Assembly: GCF_001423245.1 (NCBI RefSeq)
Contig: NZ_LMOH01000023.1
Location: forward strand, 271,832 to 306,901
Reading direction: 5' to 3'
DNA length: 35,070 nucleotides
DNA from: Aureimonas sp. Leaf324
GTDB taxonomy: Bacteria; Pseudomonadota; Alphaproteobacteria; Rhizobiales; Rhizobiaceae
A program made the position numbers and the translations under genes. Below are positions 1-6,450 of this stretch, piece after piece. Position 1 is the stretch's first letter; the number at the start of each line of letters is the position of its first letter. The notes beneath the pieces are model-generated. The model saw nothing but the letters and a program-made list of their open reading frames with translations, was not told the origin of the DNA and searched no databases.

Positions 1-42
1 TGGCGGGGTCTCGCACACCCTGCCGAACCGCAAACACCGCGC

Positions 43-102
43 GGGTCGCCGGAGGCGGACCACTTTTGTTTTCTACCCACGGAGGTTCGCCTCCGGCGGC
101 CC
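43..102. repeat. Long inverted repeat / hairpin at window start
   Basis: Positions 43-58 pair with 87-102 in a 16-bp stem (14 Watson-Crick pairs and two G-U), leaving a 28-nt pyrimidine-rich loop. A smaller hairpin, GGAGG-TTCG-CCTCC at 81-94, uses part of the right arm and would compete with the long stem. No gene is visible from 1 to 202, so this is probably the 3' structure of a gene lying left of the window, or a boundary element. The pairing is seen directly; its role is not known. Confidence 0.45.
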
Positions 103-144
103 GTCGCCTGTTCCCCGAACGGCGACCGACAGGTAGCCCCCACG

Positions 145-174
145 AAAAAGCCCGGCCACCGAGGTGGCGCGGGC
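145..174 (-). terminator. Rho-independent terminator of the 203-511 gene
   Basis: Read on the minus strand, a GC-rich stem (150-160 with 163-174, one bulge) is followed by five T residues (plus-strand A145-149). It lies about 30 bases past the stop codon of the minus-strand gene ending at 203. Confidence 0.7.
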
Positions 175-202
175 CGCTTTCGCGCGTCCGTCGTCGGGAC
201 GC

Positions 203-511
203 TTATTCCGGCTCCTGCCCCGGCACGAGCCCGCCCGACGGCGTCGAGGCCTCGACCGAAGGCGTCCGCCCGTTCACCAGCGGCACCGACGAGGCCTTGC
301 CCGTCGCATCCCCCAGACCGAACGCGGCCGGATAGCCGTAGTTGTCCGTCTGCAGCACCACGCGCCCGTCCGGCAGCACGACCTCGCGCACCACCTGTTC
401 GCGCTCGCGCGGCGACAGGATCGTGCCCGACTCGCGCGGATCGTTGGCGAGCGCCGGAAACGCGGCGATCAGGAGCGCCAATCCGGCGCTGGCGTAGAGG
501 CATTCCTTCAT
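203..511 (-). CDS. Small exported protein with C-terminal STPSGG(L/I)VPGQ tag
   Basis: This is a 102-residue protein of unknown function. Residues 1-22 form a signal peptide (hydrophobic stretch ending in FPALA, predicted cleavage before NDPRES), so the mature product should be periplasmic or outside the cell. The middle carries a charged stretch with PREREQVVREVVLPDGRVVL and an aromatic NYGYPAAFGLG segment. The C-terminus ends EASTPSGGLVPGQEPE, nearly the same as the end of the product of 1153-1512. The ATG at 509-511 was chosen because it directly precedes the signal peptide; the frame stays open upstream only because of GC richness. It is a single-gene unit with its own terminator. No family was recognised. 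Confidence 0.7.
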   Translation of the reverse strand: MKECLYASAGLALLIAAFPALANDPRESGTILSPREREQVVREVVLPDGRVVLQTDNYGYPAAFGLGDATGKASSVPLVNGRTPSVEASTPSGGLVPGQEPE

Positions 512-624
512 CGTCGTCCACCCTGGCTGGGGCGCCGGGCTGAAAGCAAGCCGCGCGGCGCCGATTGTGTCGTTGGGGTGGCAACGGTCGGGCAAAGCCT
601 TGAGTTCCCTCGACAAAGTGCAAG

Positions 625-648
625 AAAAAGGCCCGCCGGAGCGGGCCT
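625..648 (-). terminator. Rho-independent terminator of the 682-1026 gene
   Basis: On the minus strand, an 8-bp perfect stem (629-636 with 641-648) and a 4-nt loop are followed by a run of T (plus-strand A625-629). It lies about 35 bases past the stop codon of the gene ending at 682. Confidence 0.8.
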
Positions 649-681
649 CGATCACATCGCCGTGCGGGGGTCGGCGGGCGA

Positions 682-1026
682 TCAGCCGCCGCTCGCCGAG
701 GTGCCGCCCAGCGGGATGCCGATGCCGCTGCGACCGCCTTCCGGGATCGCGCCCGGCACGCGCGTCAGCGCGTTGCCCGCCGAGCCCGACGCGTCCGGCG
801 TCATGTTGCCGTAGGCGCCGATGCCGTTCTGCAGGCCGCCCGCGCCGCGCGGGCCGCGGTCGCCGCCCGCCGTTCCGATATCCATGCCGACGCCCGGCAG
901 CCCTTGCGCCGGCTGCGACACCGAGCGGGTCTGGCGGACGTCGTCCGTCGCCATCGACGACTGCGCCGCGGCGGGCGCGGCAAGGCCGGCGGCGAGAAGG
1001 AGTGCGGAAGCGATCGGCCGGAACAT
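682..1026 (-). CDS. Small exported Gly-rich protein, unknown function
   Basis: This is a 114-residue protein with a clear signal peptide (MFRPIASALLLAAGLAAPAAAQ, cleavage expected after AAAQ). The mature part is low in hydrophobicity and rich in Gly, Ala, Ser and Pro, with segments such as GGDRGPRGAGGLQNG and IPEGGRSGIGIPLGG. No cysteines or catalytic motifs are seen. It lies between two other small exported proteins on the same strand and has its own terminator, so it is probably transcribed alone. It ends in GGTSASGG and lacks the STPSGG tag of its neighbours. The start at 1026 is set by the signal peptide. No function can be assigned. Confidence 0.65.
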   Translation of the reverse strand: MFRPIASALLLAAGLAAPAAAQSSMATDDVRQTRSVSQPAQGLPGVGMDIGTAGGDRGPRGAGGLQNGIGAYGNMTPDASGSAGNALTRVPGAIPEGGRSGIGIPLGGTSASGG

Positions 1027-1089
1027 GGGACAAGTCCTTCGGAATGAGTCTGCTGCAGTAATGCCACGATTGGTGCCTTCGTTCCCACG

Positions 1090-1123
1090 AAAAACGCCGC
1101 CCCGCGGCAAGGCGGGGCGGCGT
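1090..1123 (-). terminator. Rho-independent terminator of the 1153-1512 gene
   Basis: On the minus strand, a strong stem (1094-1105 with 1112-1123, loop GGCAAG on the plus strand) is followed by five T residues. It lies about 30 bases past the stop of the gene ending at 1153. Confidence 0.8.
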
Positions 1124-1152
1124 CGGCATCCCTCGATCGGGGTAGGCCCGGA

Positions 1153-1512
1153 TCAGTCCGGCGTCTGGCCCGGTACGATGCCGCCCGACGGGGTCGAGCT
1201 GCTCGCCGCCGCGCCCGCGGCCGGGTCCATCCCTTGCGTCGGCGTGCCGTTGGCCATCGGCGCTTCCGGCGTCGTCGAGCTGGTGGACGTGTCGTCCATG
1301 CCCATCGCCGCGCCGCCCGTCGGGGCCGCCGTGTTGCCGGTGCGCGCCGCGTCGCCCATCGCGTCCGCACCGCCCGTCGTGGTGGTGCCGGTCGCGCCCG
1401 CCGGCGGCATCATCGTCGTGCCGCCCGAGGTCGAGCCACCGTCGGTGGACTGCGCGAGCGCCGGGGCGGCGAGGAAGGCCAGGGCGGCCGTGGCGGTCAG
1501 GATCCGCTTCAT
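1153..1512 (-). CDS. Small exported Gly/Thr/Met-rich protein with C-terminal STPSGG(L/I)VPGQ tag
   Basis: This is a 119-residue protein of unknown function. It has a signal peptide (MKRILTATAALAFLAAPALAQ), and the mature region is very rich in Thr, Gly, Ala, Ser and Met (for example STSGGTTMMPPAGATGTTTTGG), so it is probably disordered. The last 15 residues, SSSTPSGGIVPGQTPD, match the tail of the product of 203-511 at protein level and closely at DNA level. A good ribosome-binding site (AGGGAGAA) precedes the ATG at 1510-1512. It is the most upstream of three tandem small exported proteins on this strand. The composition would suit a surface or periplasmic polymer-like protein, but that is only a guess. 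Confidence 0.7.
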   Translation of the reverse strand: MKRILTATAALAFLAAPALAQSTDGGSTSGGTTMMPPAGATGTTTTGGADAMGDAARTGNTAAPTGGAAMGMDDTSTSSTTPEAPMANGTPTQGMDPAAGAAASSSTPSGGIVPGQTPD

Positions 1513-1672
1513 GTTCGTTCTCCCTATCGTTGGTCCCCGTCAGGGGGTTCGGGAGAAGAAGCGCCGCCGGCCGCGATCGTTCCGGCGGTTTTCGTGACCC
1601 GGCCAAGGGTCCGCCGCCCCACCGAAAAGGGGGCGTCGCCGCGTCGGCGGCGGGGCGAAACCGAGGCGCTGA

Positions 1673-1730
1673 CCATTTGGTCAGTCTAACGATCTATCTC
1701 CACTTGGGCGTCACAAAGCAGACCAAATGG
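1673..1730. promoter_or_regulatory. Candidate operator: spaced 10-bp inverted repeat
   Basis: CCATTTGGTC (1673-1682) and GACCAAATGG (1721-1730) are perfect reverse complements 38 bp apart. The left copy is itself a short palindrome (GACCA-TT-TGGTC, 1671-1682). The position between divergent genes suits a regulator-binding pair, but the regulator is unknown. Confidence 0.35.
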
Positions 1731-1891
1731 ACACGGGCGGCGGACAGGAACGGGGCGGCTGAAACTTTCGCTTGCAAAGTCAAGCGAGTGCTTGCACACT
1801 TTTCTTGTTCGGGCAATTTCGCGAACTCGGGTGATGGACGAATTGCGTATCGGGGGCGCATCCCTCGAGTGGGCCGTGAAAGCGGGCCGCG

Positions 1892-1978
1892 ATGTATCTG
1901 TTCCTTTTCCTCGCATCAAGACTTGCCTGCAAACCCCGTAAGGGGACCATACATAGCCCAAGGAAAAGGGTATACGAC
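1892..1978 (+). promoter_or_regulatory. Cold-shock mRNA leader that can sequester the ribosome-binding site
   Basis: The ribosome-binding site of the cold-shock gene, AGGAAAAGG at 1961-1969, is a perfect 9-bp complement of CCTTTTCCT at 1903-1911. Between them is a small CCCC-GTAA-GGGG hairpin (1934-1945). A second complementary pair, ATGTAT (1892-1897) and ATACAT (1949-1954), crosses the first, so the two would form either a pseudoknot or alternative folds. Structured leaders controlling translation by temperature are known for E. coli cspA; that this one works the same way is inferred. Confidence 0.5.
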
Positions 1979-2194
1979 ATGTCTCAGACCGGCACGGTCA
2001 AGTTCTTCAACACCGAGAAGGGCTTTGGTTTCATCAAGCCCGACAACGGTGGCGCCGACATCTTCGTCCACATCTCCGCGGTTCAGGCTTCGGGCCTGCC
2101 GGGTCTGGTCGAGAACCAGAAGGTCTCCTATGAGACCGAGCCGGACAAGCGCGGCAAGGGCCCCAAGGCCGTGAACCTCGAGGCGGCCGACTGA
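1979..2194 (+). CDS. cspA: Cold-shock domain protein, CspA family
   Basis: This 71-residue protein is a single cold-shock domain, the usual length for the family. The RNP1 motif GFGFIKPD (residues 15-22) and RNP2 motif DIFVHISAV (residues 27-35) are intact. Such proteins are cytoplasmic and bind single-stranded RNA and DNA, melting secondary structure in mRNA. The ATG at 1979 was chosen because it begins [10 protein letters not shown], the normal start of the family, with AGGAAAAGG eight bases upstream. The gene stands alone, with a terminator directly after it. Which of the host's several csp paralogues this is, and whether it responds to cold, cannot be told from sequence. Confidence 0.95.
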   Translation: MSQTGTVKFFNTEKGFGFIKPDNGGADIFVHISAVQASGLPGLVENQKVSYETEPDKRGKGPKAVNLEAAD

Positions 2195-2241
2195 GCCTGC
2201 CCACCCGCGGCCCGGCTCGTCCGGCTGCCCTTCCCATTCTG

Positions 2242-2273
2242 AAACGGCCCGCCGCACCTCGGCGGGCCGTTTT
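2242..2273 (+). terminator. Rho-independent terminator of the cold-shock gene
   Basis: A perfect 13-bp stem (2242-2254 with 2260-2272) with a 5-nt loop runs into T residues about 48 bases past the cold-shock stop codon. Confidence 0.9.
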
Positions 2274-2370
2274 GCGTGTTAACTCCGTTTTAACTCATTC
2301 CCCCCGCACGTTTGACTTGGAAGCCCCCTCACACAATCCTTAATGGAGGATTAACGAGGCAGGACGTCAG

Positions 2371-3285
2371 ATGAAGCGGATTCTCCAGGCGCTCGCCGCA
2401 GCCCTCGCCGTCAACGCGCCCGAGGCCGCGTCGGCCCTCGACGGCGGGCTGACGCTCGATCGCTACCCGGCGGTCGCCCGCGGCAGCAACGATACCAGCA
2501 TCGCGCCCGCCGTCAGCGGCCACGCCCGGTACGAGCGGTCCACCGCCGAGGAATACGACCGCTACACTCGCGGCGAGGCCGTCCGCGGCGGGCGCCACGG
2601 TTCCGTTCATCACGTCGGCGACGACCTCTATCGTCGAGGCGACCAACGCTGGAACGAGGGCAGCCGCTACCGCCGGATCGGCTCCTTCGTCGATGTGAGC
2701 ACCTACGGCGGGGCCATCGAGCGTGGCAGCTTCTACGGGACTGCGGGAACCGCGAACTCGTCCGTGATCGTCGTCGGCCTGCCGACGGATGCGACCGCTC
2801 TGCCCTCGGTGCGTTACGGCGGTCTCGGCGGTGGTCCGAAGATCCTGAACGTCCATGCCGATCGCCTCGACCGCCAACCCTACGGCAAGGACGGTCTGGC
2901 CGTCGCGCATGTCGGGACCGCCAAGATCATCCGCATCGCTCCGGACTTCCGCAGGGGGCGCGACCTGCCGTCCGCCTCCGAGGCGGACGAGAACGCGCCG
3001 ACGCCGTTTGCCGAACTGCCGCCGGAGGAGCGCGCGGTGACGGTGTTCCCTGATCCCGAAGCGATCGAGCGCCCGGTCGATCCGCCGGCCTCGCGCCGCG
3101 CGGCGGTCGCCGCACCGGCGACCGGTGGCGCTGTGGAAGCCTCAACCCCGGCGGGCGCGGTTCTGGAGCCGTGGTCGGCCGAATGGCTGCGCGACTGCGT
3201 GGCGCACCATCCGAACTTCGACGCCTCGCTCGGCACCTACACCAACGAGGCGGGCCAGCGACGCTTCTGCACCAGCGAGCCCTGA
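2371..3285 (+). CDS. Exported protein with BA14K-like C-terminal motif
   Basis: This 304-residue protein starts with a signal peptide (about residues 1-22, ending EAASA). The central part is rich in Tyr, Arg and Gly and has no motif recognised here. Residues 272-301 (from WLRDC to RRFC, with NFDASLGTYT between) match the pattern of the BA14K family found at the ends of many rhizobial exported proteins: Trp, Cys, an FD..LGTY core and a final Cys, with the two Cys able to form a disulfide. Just before it, near residues 255-260, is VEASTP, resembling the tail tag of the product of 203-511. BA14K itself is an immunoreactive Brucella protein with reported lectin-like activity; the function here is not known. 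Confidence 0.7.
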   Translation: MKRILQALAAALAVNAPEAASALDGGLTLDRYPAVARGSNDTSIAPAVSGHARYERSTAEEYDRYTRGEAVRGGRHGSVHHVGDDLYRRGDQRWNEGSRYRRIGSFVDVSTYGGAIERGSFYGTAGTANSSVIVVGLPTDATALPSVRYGGLGGGPKILNVHADRLDRQPYGKDGLAVAHVGTAKIIRIAPDFRRGRDLPSASEADENAPTPFAELPPEERAVTVFPDPEAIERPVDPPASRRAAVAAPATGGAVEASTPAGAVLEPWSAEWLRDCVAHHPNFDASLGTYTNEAGQRRFCTSEP

Positions 3286-3291
3286 ACGACG

Positions 3292-3930
3292 TCAGCGCAG
3301 GAACGGATTGGTGCGGCGCTCGACGCCGAGCCGACTTCCGGGCCCGTGGCCGCAGATGAAGCCGACCTCGTCGCCGAGCGGCAGGATCTTGACGCGGATG
3401 GTGGCGAGAAGCTGGTCGTGATCGCCGCCCGGCAGGTCGGTGCGCCCGATCGAGCCGGCAAAGAGCACGTCGCCCGCGTGTAGGAACCGGGCCTCGCGCT
3501 GGAAGAAGACGACGTGGCCGGGCGAATGGCCCGGCGCGTGGATGACCTCGAAACGGTGAGACCCGAGCGTCAGCGCCTCGCCTTCGTCGAGCCAGCGGTC
3601 CGGCGTGCAGTTGCGGAACGTCCCCGGCAGCCCGAACATGCGAGCCTGATCCTCCAGCCGACCGAGCAGCATTTCGTCCGCGCGGTGCGGGCCGACGATC
3701 TCGACCCCCAGCGCGTCCTTCAGGTCCATCGCACCGCCGGCATGGTCGATATGGCCATGGGTGATCCAGATGGCCTGAACCGTCACGCCGAGCCGTTTGA
3801 CCGCCGCCTCAATCCGCTCGACGTCGCCGCCGGGGTCCACCACGACGGCCGACTTGTCCCCGTCGTCGAAGAGGATGCAACAGTTCTGCTGGAACGGGGT
3901 GACGGGGACGATCTCGGCGGCAAGGCTCAT
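3292..3930 (-). CDS. MBL-fold metallo-hydrolase, YcbL/glyoxalase II-like
   Basis: This 212-residue protein has the metallo-beta-lactamase fold. The metal-binding motif THGHIDH gives H58, H60, D62 and H63; further ligands are in APGHSPGHV and in LHAGDVLF. The tail GHGPGSRLGVERRTNPFL is typical of the short YcbL-type subgroup, which lacks the C-terminal substrate domain of full glyoxalase II. Members hydrolyse thioesters such as S-lactoylglutathione, though the physiological substrate is often uncertain. It is cytoplasmic, with no signal peptide. It converges on the gene ending at 3285 with only 6 bases between them, and follows ilvE on the same strand after a terminator. Confidence 0.9.
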   Translation of the reverse strand: MSLAAEIVPVTPFQQNCCILFDDGDKSAVVVDPGGDVERIEAAVKRLGVTVQAIWITHGHIDHAGGAMDLKDALGVEIVGPHRADEMLLGRLEDQARMFGLPGTFRNCTPDRWLDEGEALTLGSHRFEVIHAPGHSPGHVVFFQREARFLHAGDVLFAGSIGRTDLPGGDHDQLLATIRVKILPLGDEVGFICGHGPGSRLGVERRTNPFLR

Positions 3931-3980
3931 GAAGCGAATCCTGAGACGGCGGGTCGAGGGATGATGATCCGCGACCTCGA

Positions 3981-4012
3981 AAAGAAAAGGGCCCGCCCTG
4001 CGGCGAGCCCTT
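3981..4012 (-). terminator. Rho-independent terminator of ilvE
   Basis: On the minus strand, an 11-bp stem with one mismatch (3987-3997 with 4002-4012, 4-nt loop) is followed by TTTTCTTT. It lies 25 bases past the ilvE stop, between ilvE and the MBL-fold gene. Confidence 0.8.
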
Positions 4013-4036
4013 GCGGTGGTCTGATGGCGGGACCCT

Positions 4037-4927
4037 TTATTCGGCCGCGAGGCGCTTCGGCTGCACTTCGGCGGCGTAGTCCTCGACCAGACGGCGCGTC
4101 ACCTCGCCCGGCATGAAACGATAGGGGCCGATCTCGGCCACCGGCGTCACCTCGGCGGCGGTGCCGCACAGAAAGCACTCGGTGAAGCCCTCGAGCTCTT
4201 CCGGCATGATCGCGCGAACTTGCACCTCGTAGCCGCGGCGCTTGGCGAGATCGATCACCGTGCGGCGCGTGATGCCGTCGAGGAAGCAGTCCGGATCGGG
4301 CGTATGGATCACGCCGTCCTGGACGAAGAAGACGTTGGCGCCCGTCGCCTCGGCGACCCGGCCGCGCCAGTCGAGCATCAGCGCGTCGGCGTAACCCTTG
4401 GCCTCGGCCGCGTGCTTGGAGATCGTGCAGATCATGTAAAGGCCGGCGGCCTTGGCGCGCGACGGGGCGGTCTTCGGGTCCGGCCGGCGGTACTCGGCAA
4501 GATCGAGGCGGATGCCCTTCATCCGCTGCTCGGGGTCGAAGTAGCTCGGCCACTGCCAGATCGCGATGGCGAGGTTGATGGTGTTCTTCTGCGCCGAGAC
4601 GCCCATCGATTCCGAGCCGCGCCAGGCGATCGGGCGGACATAGGCGTCGCGGAAGCCTTGGCGGCGCAGGAGCTCGCTGCAGGCCGCGTCGATCGCCTCG
4701 GCGCTGTAGGGGATCTCGAAGCCGAGGATGCGTCCCGACTCGATCAGGCGTTCGGTGTGCTCGCGCAGCTTGAAGATCTCGCCGCCATAGGCGCGCTCGC
4801 CCTCGAACACGGCGCTGGCATAGTGCAGGCCGTGCGTCAGCACGTGGACCTTGGCATCCTTCCAGGGCACGAATTCGCCGTTGTACCAGATCTGGCCGTC
4901 GAGTTGGTCGAAGGGAACGCTGCTCAT
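4037..4927 (-). CDS. ilvE: Branched-chain amino acid aminotransferase
   Basis: This 296-residue fold-type IV PLP enzyme catalyses the last step of leucine, isoleucine and valine synthesis, and the reverse first step of their breakdown, using glutamate/2-oxoglutarate in the cytoplasm. The PLP lysine is expected at K159 in SRAKAAGLYM, and the class IV signature runs through VAEATGANVFFVQDG and later GTAAEVTPV. Length and N-terminus (FDQLDGQIWYNGEFVPWKDAKVHVLTHGL, in part) match the family. It is divergent from the MarR-type gene at 5196 and has its own terminator. The upstream region carries an 8-bp hairpin (4969-4990) on the leader side. Confidence 0.95.
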   Translation of the reverse strand: MSSVPFDQLDGQIWYNGEFVPWKDAKVHVLTHGLHYASAVFEGERAYGGEIFKLREHTERLIESGRILGFEIPYSAEAIDAACSELLRRQGFRDAYVRPIAWRGSESMGVSAQKNTINLAIAIWQWPSYFDPEQRMKGIRLDLAEYRRPDPKTAPSRAKAAGLYMICTISKHAAEAKGYADALMLDWRGRVAEATGANVFFVQDGVIHTPDPDCFLDGITRRTVIDLAKRRGYEVQVRAIMPEELEGFTECFLCGTAAEVTPVAEIGPYRFMPGEVTRRLVEDYAAEVQPKRLAAE

Positions 4928-4968
4928 CTTGTGGGACCGCGCCGAAGGCGCCCTTTCCTGTCTCGTTC

Positions 4969-4990
4969 ACGCATCGACCCGGCGATGCGT
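4969..4990. repeat. Hairpin in the ilvE / petP intergenic region
   Basis: ACGCATCG (4969-4976) and CGATGCGT (4983-4990) form a perfect 8-bp stem with a 6-nt loop, about 40 bases upstream of the ilvE start. There is no T-run, so it is not a standard terminator. It could be a leader hairpin or a protein-binding palindrome. Confidence 0.4.
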
Positions 4991-5131
4991 CGACCCTCCC
5001 GACCGCCCGGGCGCGGTGGCATGACCGTCGGTCCCGGCAAGGATGCGGCGCTCATGGGATGAAATTGCGGCAGGCCCCGCGCACGCCGCTCGTGCGGGCG
5101 TCTGCCGAGCCTTTCGAAACGCGATCGCTGT

Positions 5132-5159
5132 TTGCGAGCGCTTGCGCAGGTGTAACAAT
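5132..5159 (+). promoter_or_regulatory. Candidate promoter of the petP-petR-kinase operon
   Basis: TTGCGA (5132-5137) and AACAAT (5154-5159) are spaced by 16 bp, with TG just before the -10 box (extended -10 type). The predicted start of transcription is about 30 bases before the ATG at 5196. The match to the sigma-70 consensus is moderate. Confidence 0.4.
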
Positions 5160-5195
5160 GGGCGGTAGATACGTCAACACTGCTGACCTATTCCG

Positions 5196-5732
5196 ATGGA
5201 CCTGCCCTTGGCCGATGCCCCAGCCCCGGACGATGCGATCGTCGAGGACGCGCTGCCCACGCGCGGCGAACTCGACTTCCGGCTGATCGAGCTGTTCTTC
5301 TTCGCCTATCGCGAATTCACGGGCGACGCCGACTCGATCCTGGAGCGCTACGGGTTCGGGCGGGCGCATCACCGCATCCTGCATTTCGTCAACCGAGACC
5401 CCGGCATGACCATCGCCGAGATCCTGGACCTTCTGGAGATCACCAAGCAATCCCTGTCGCGCGTCCTGCGCCAGCTGATCGACGACGGCTTCATCGCGCA
5501 GGTGCAGGGAACCGACGACCGGCGCCAGCGCCGGCTCTATCCGACGCAGAAAGGCCGCGATCTGACGCTCGAACTGTCCCGCGCGCAGGGACGGCGGATC
5601 GACGCCGCCTTTCGCGCGGCCGCACTGGACGATCCGGGCCTCGTGAACGACTTTCTCCTGGAGATGGGCGCCGACCGGAAGGCGACGCGGGACTGGTTCG
5701 CGCGCAAGGGCATCGGAAGGGAGAATCGCTGA
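5196..5732 (+). CDS. petP: MarR-family transcriptional regulator (PetP-like)
   Basis: This 178-residue winged-helix regulator has its DNA-binding region at residues 69-118 (MTIAEILDLLEITKQSLSR, then the wing with GTDDRRQRRLYPT), flanked by helices for dimerisation. It lies one base before a response regulator gene. The same MarR plus OmpR-type pair is described in Rhodobacter capsulatus as petP-petR, needed for cytochrome bc1 production; petABC also lies in this window at 20317-23193. The petP name rests on this gene order and on the family, not on an alignment, so it is an inference. The start ATG at 5196 follows a plausible promoter. Confidence 0.75.
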   Translation: MDLPLADAPAPDDAIVEDALPTRGELDFRLIELFFFAYREFTGDADSILERYGFGRAHHRILHFVNRDPGMTIAEILDLLEITKQSLSRVLRQLIDDGFIAQVQGTDDRRQRRLYPTQKGRDLTLELSRAQGRRIDAAFRAAALDDPGLVNDFLLEMGADRKATRDWFARKGIGRENR

Positions 5733-5733
5733 C

Positions 5734-6450
5734 ATGACGCTCGCCGAGGACCATGCGACCGACGAATCGATGGACGATGCCCCGCATCTCCTGATCATCG
5801 ACGACGACCGGCGCATCCGCGGCCTCCTGTCGCGCTTCCTGTCGGAGCGCCGCTTCCGCGTCTCGGTCGCCTCCGACGCGGCCGAAGCGCGCCGCATCCT
5901 CCAGGGCCTCGAGTTCGACCTAATGATCGTCGACGTGATGATGCCGGGCGAGAGCGGACTCGACCTCGTGCGGTCCGTCTCGCCCCATCGCGACATTCCG
6001 ATCCTGATGCTCACCGCCCGCTCGGAAACCGACGACCGCATCCTCGGCCTCGAGGCCGGGGCCGACGACTATCTCTCCAAGCCTTTCGATCCGCGCGAGC
6101 TTCTCCTGCGCATCAACAATATCCTGAAGCGCGGCGGCACGACGCCGGTGCAGAAGGTCGAGCACGTCCGTTTCGGGCCGTTCTCGTTCTCGCTGTCGCG
6201 CAAGGAGTTGCGACGGGGGCCCGAGGTGATCCGCCTGACCGAGCGCGAACAGGAGATCATGACGCAGTTCGCGCAGAAGGCGGGCGACACCATTCCCCGC
6301 CAGGATCTCCTCACCAACGATACCGAGGTCGGCGAGCGTACGGTGGACGTGCAGATCAACCGCCTGCGCCGCAAGATCGAAAGCGATCCCGCCAATCCGC
6401 TGTGGCTCCAGACGGTTCGCGGGATCGGTTACCGGCTGAATGTCGATTGA
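5734..6450 (+). CDS. petR: OmpR-family response regulator (PetR-like)
   Basis: This 238-residue response regulator has a receiver domain at about residues 17-133, with acidic pocket DDD at 23-25, phosphorylation site D67 in MIVDVMMPG, T94 and K116 (LSKPFDP). The C-terminal winged-helix DNA-binding domain (about 145-238) ends in VQINRLRRKIESD and VRGIGYRLN, typical of OmpR/PhoB. AAGGGAGAA precedes the ATG. The gene starts one base after the MarR gene stop and overlaps the histidine kinase by 11 bases, so the three form one operon. It probably takes phosphate from that kinase. The petR name is inferred from the MarR pairing and the presence of bc1 genes in the window. Confidence 0.85.
   Translation: MTLAEDHATDESMDDAPHLLIIDDDRRIRGLLSRFLSERRFRVSVASDAAEARRILQGLEFDLMIVDVMMPGESGLDLVRSVSPHRDIPILMLTARSETDDRILGLEAGADDYLSKPFDPRELLLRINNILKRGGTTPVQKVEHVRFGPFSFSLSRKELRRGPEVIRLTEREQEIMTQFAQKAGDTIPRQDLLTNDTEVGERTVDVQINRLRRKIESDPANPLWLQTVRGIGYRLNVD

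Larger units (their letters stand above)
1513..1978. other. 466-bp divergent intergenic region upstream of the cold-shock gene
   Basis: There is no gene here. It separates the minus-strand small exported gene from the plus-strand cold-shock gene. It holds a 10-bp inverted repeat (CCATTTGGTC at 1673-1682, GACCAAATGG at 1721-1730) and two CTTGCA repeats exactly 20 bp apart (1771, 1791) in a locally AT-richer stretch that may carry the cold-shock promoter, although no clear -10 box is seen. A structured leader occupies 1890-1978. Confidence 0.6.

Noticed and set aside
203-1606. A 467-codon open frame on the minus strand spanning the three small exported genes
   Set aside because: It reads out of frame through two terminators and two of the three signal peptides. 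Its sequence is Arg/Pro/Gly-rich of the kind produced by GC-rich antisense or off-frame reading; only its last 102 codons are a real gene.
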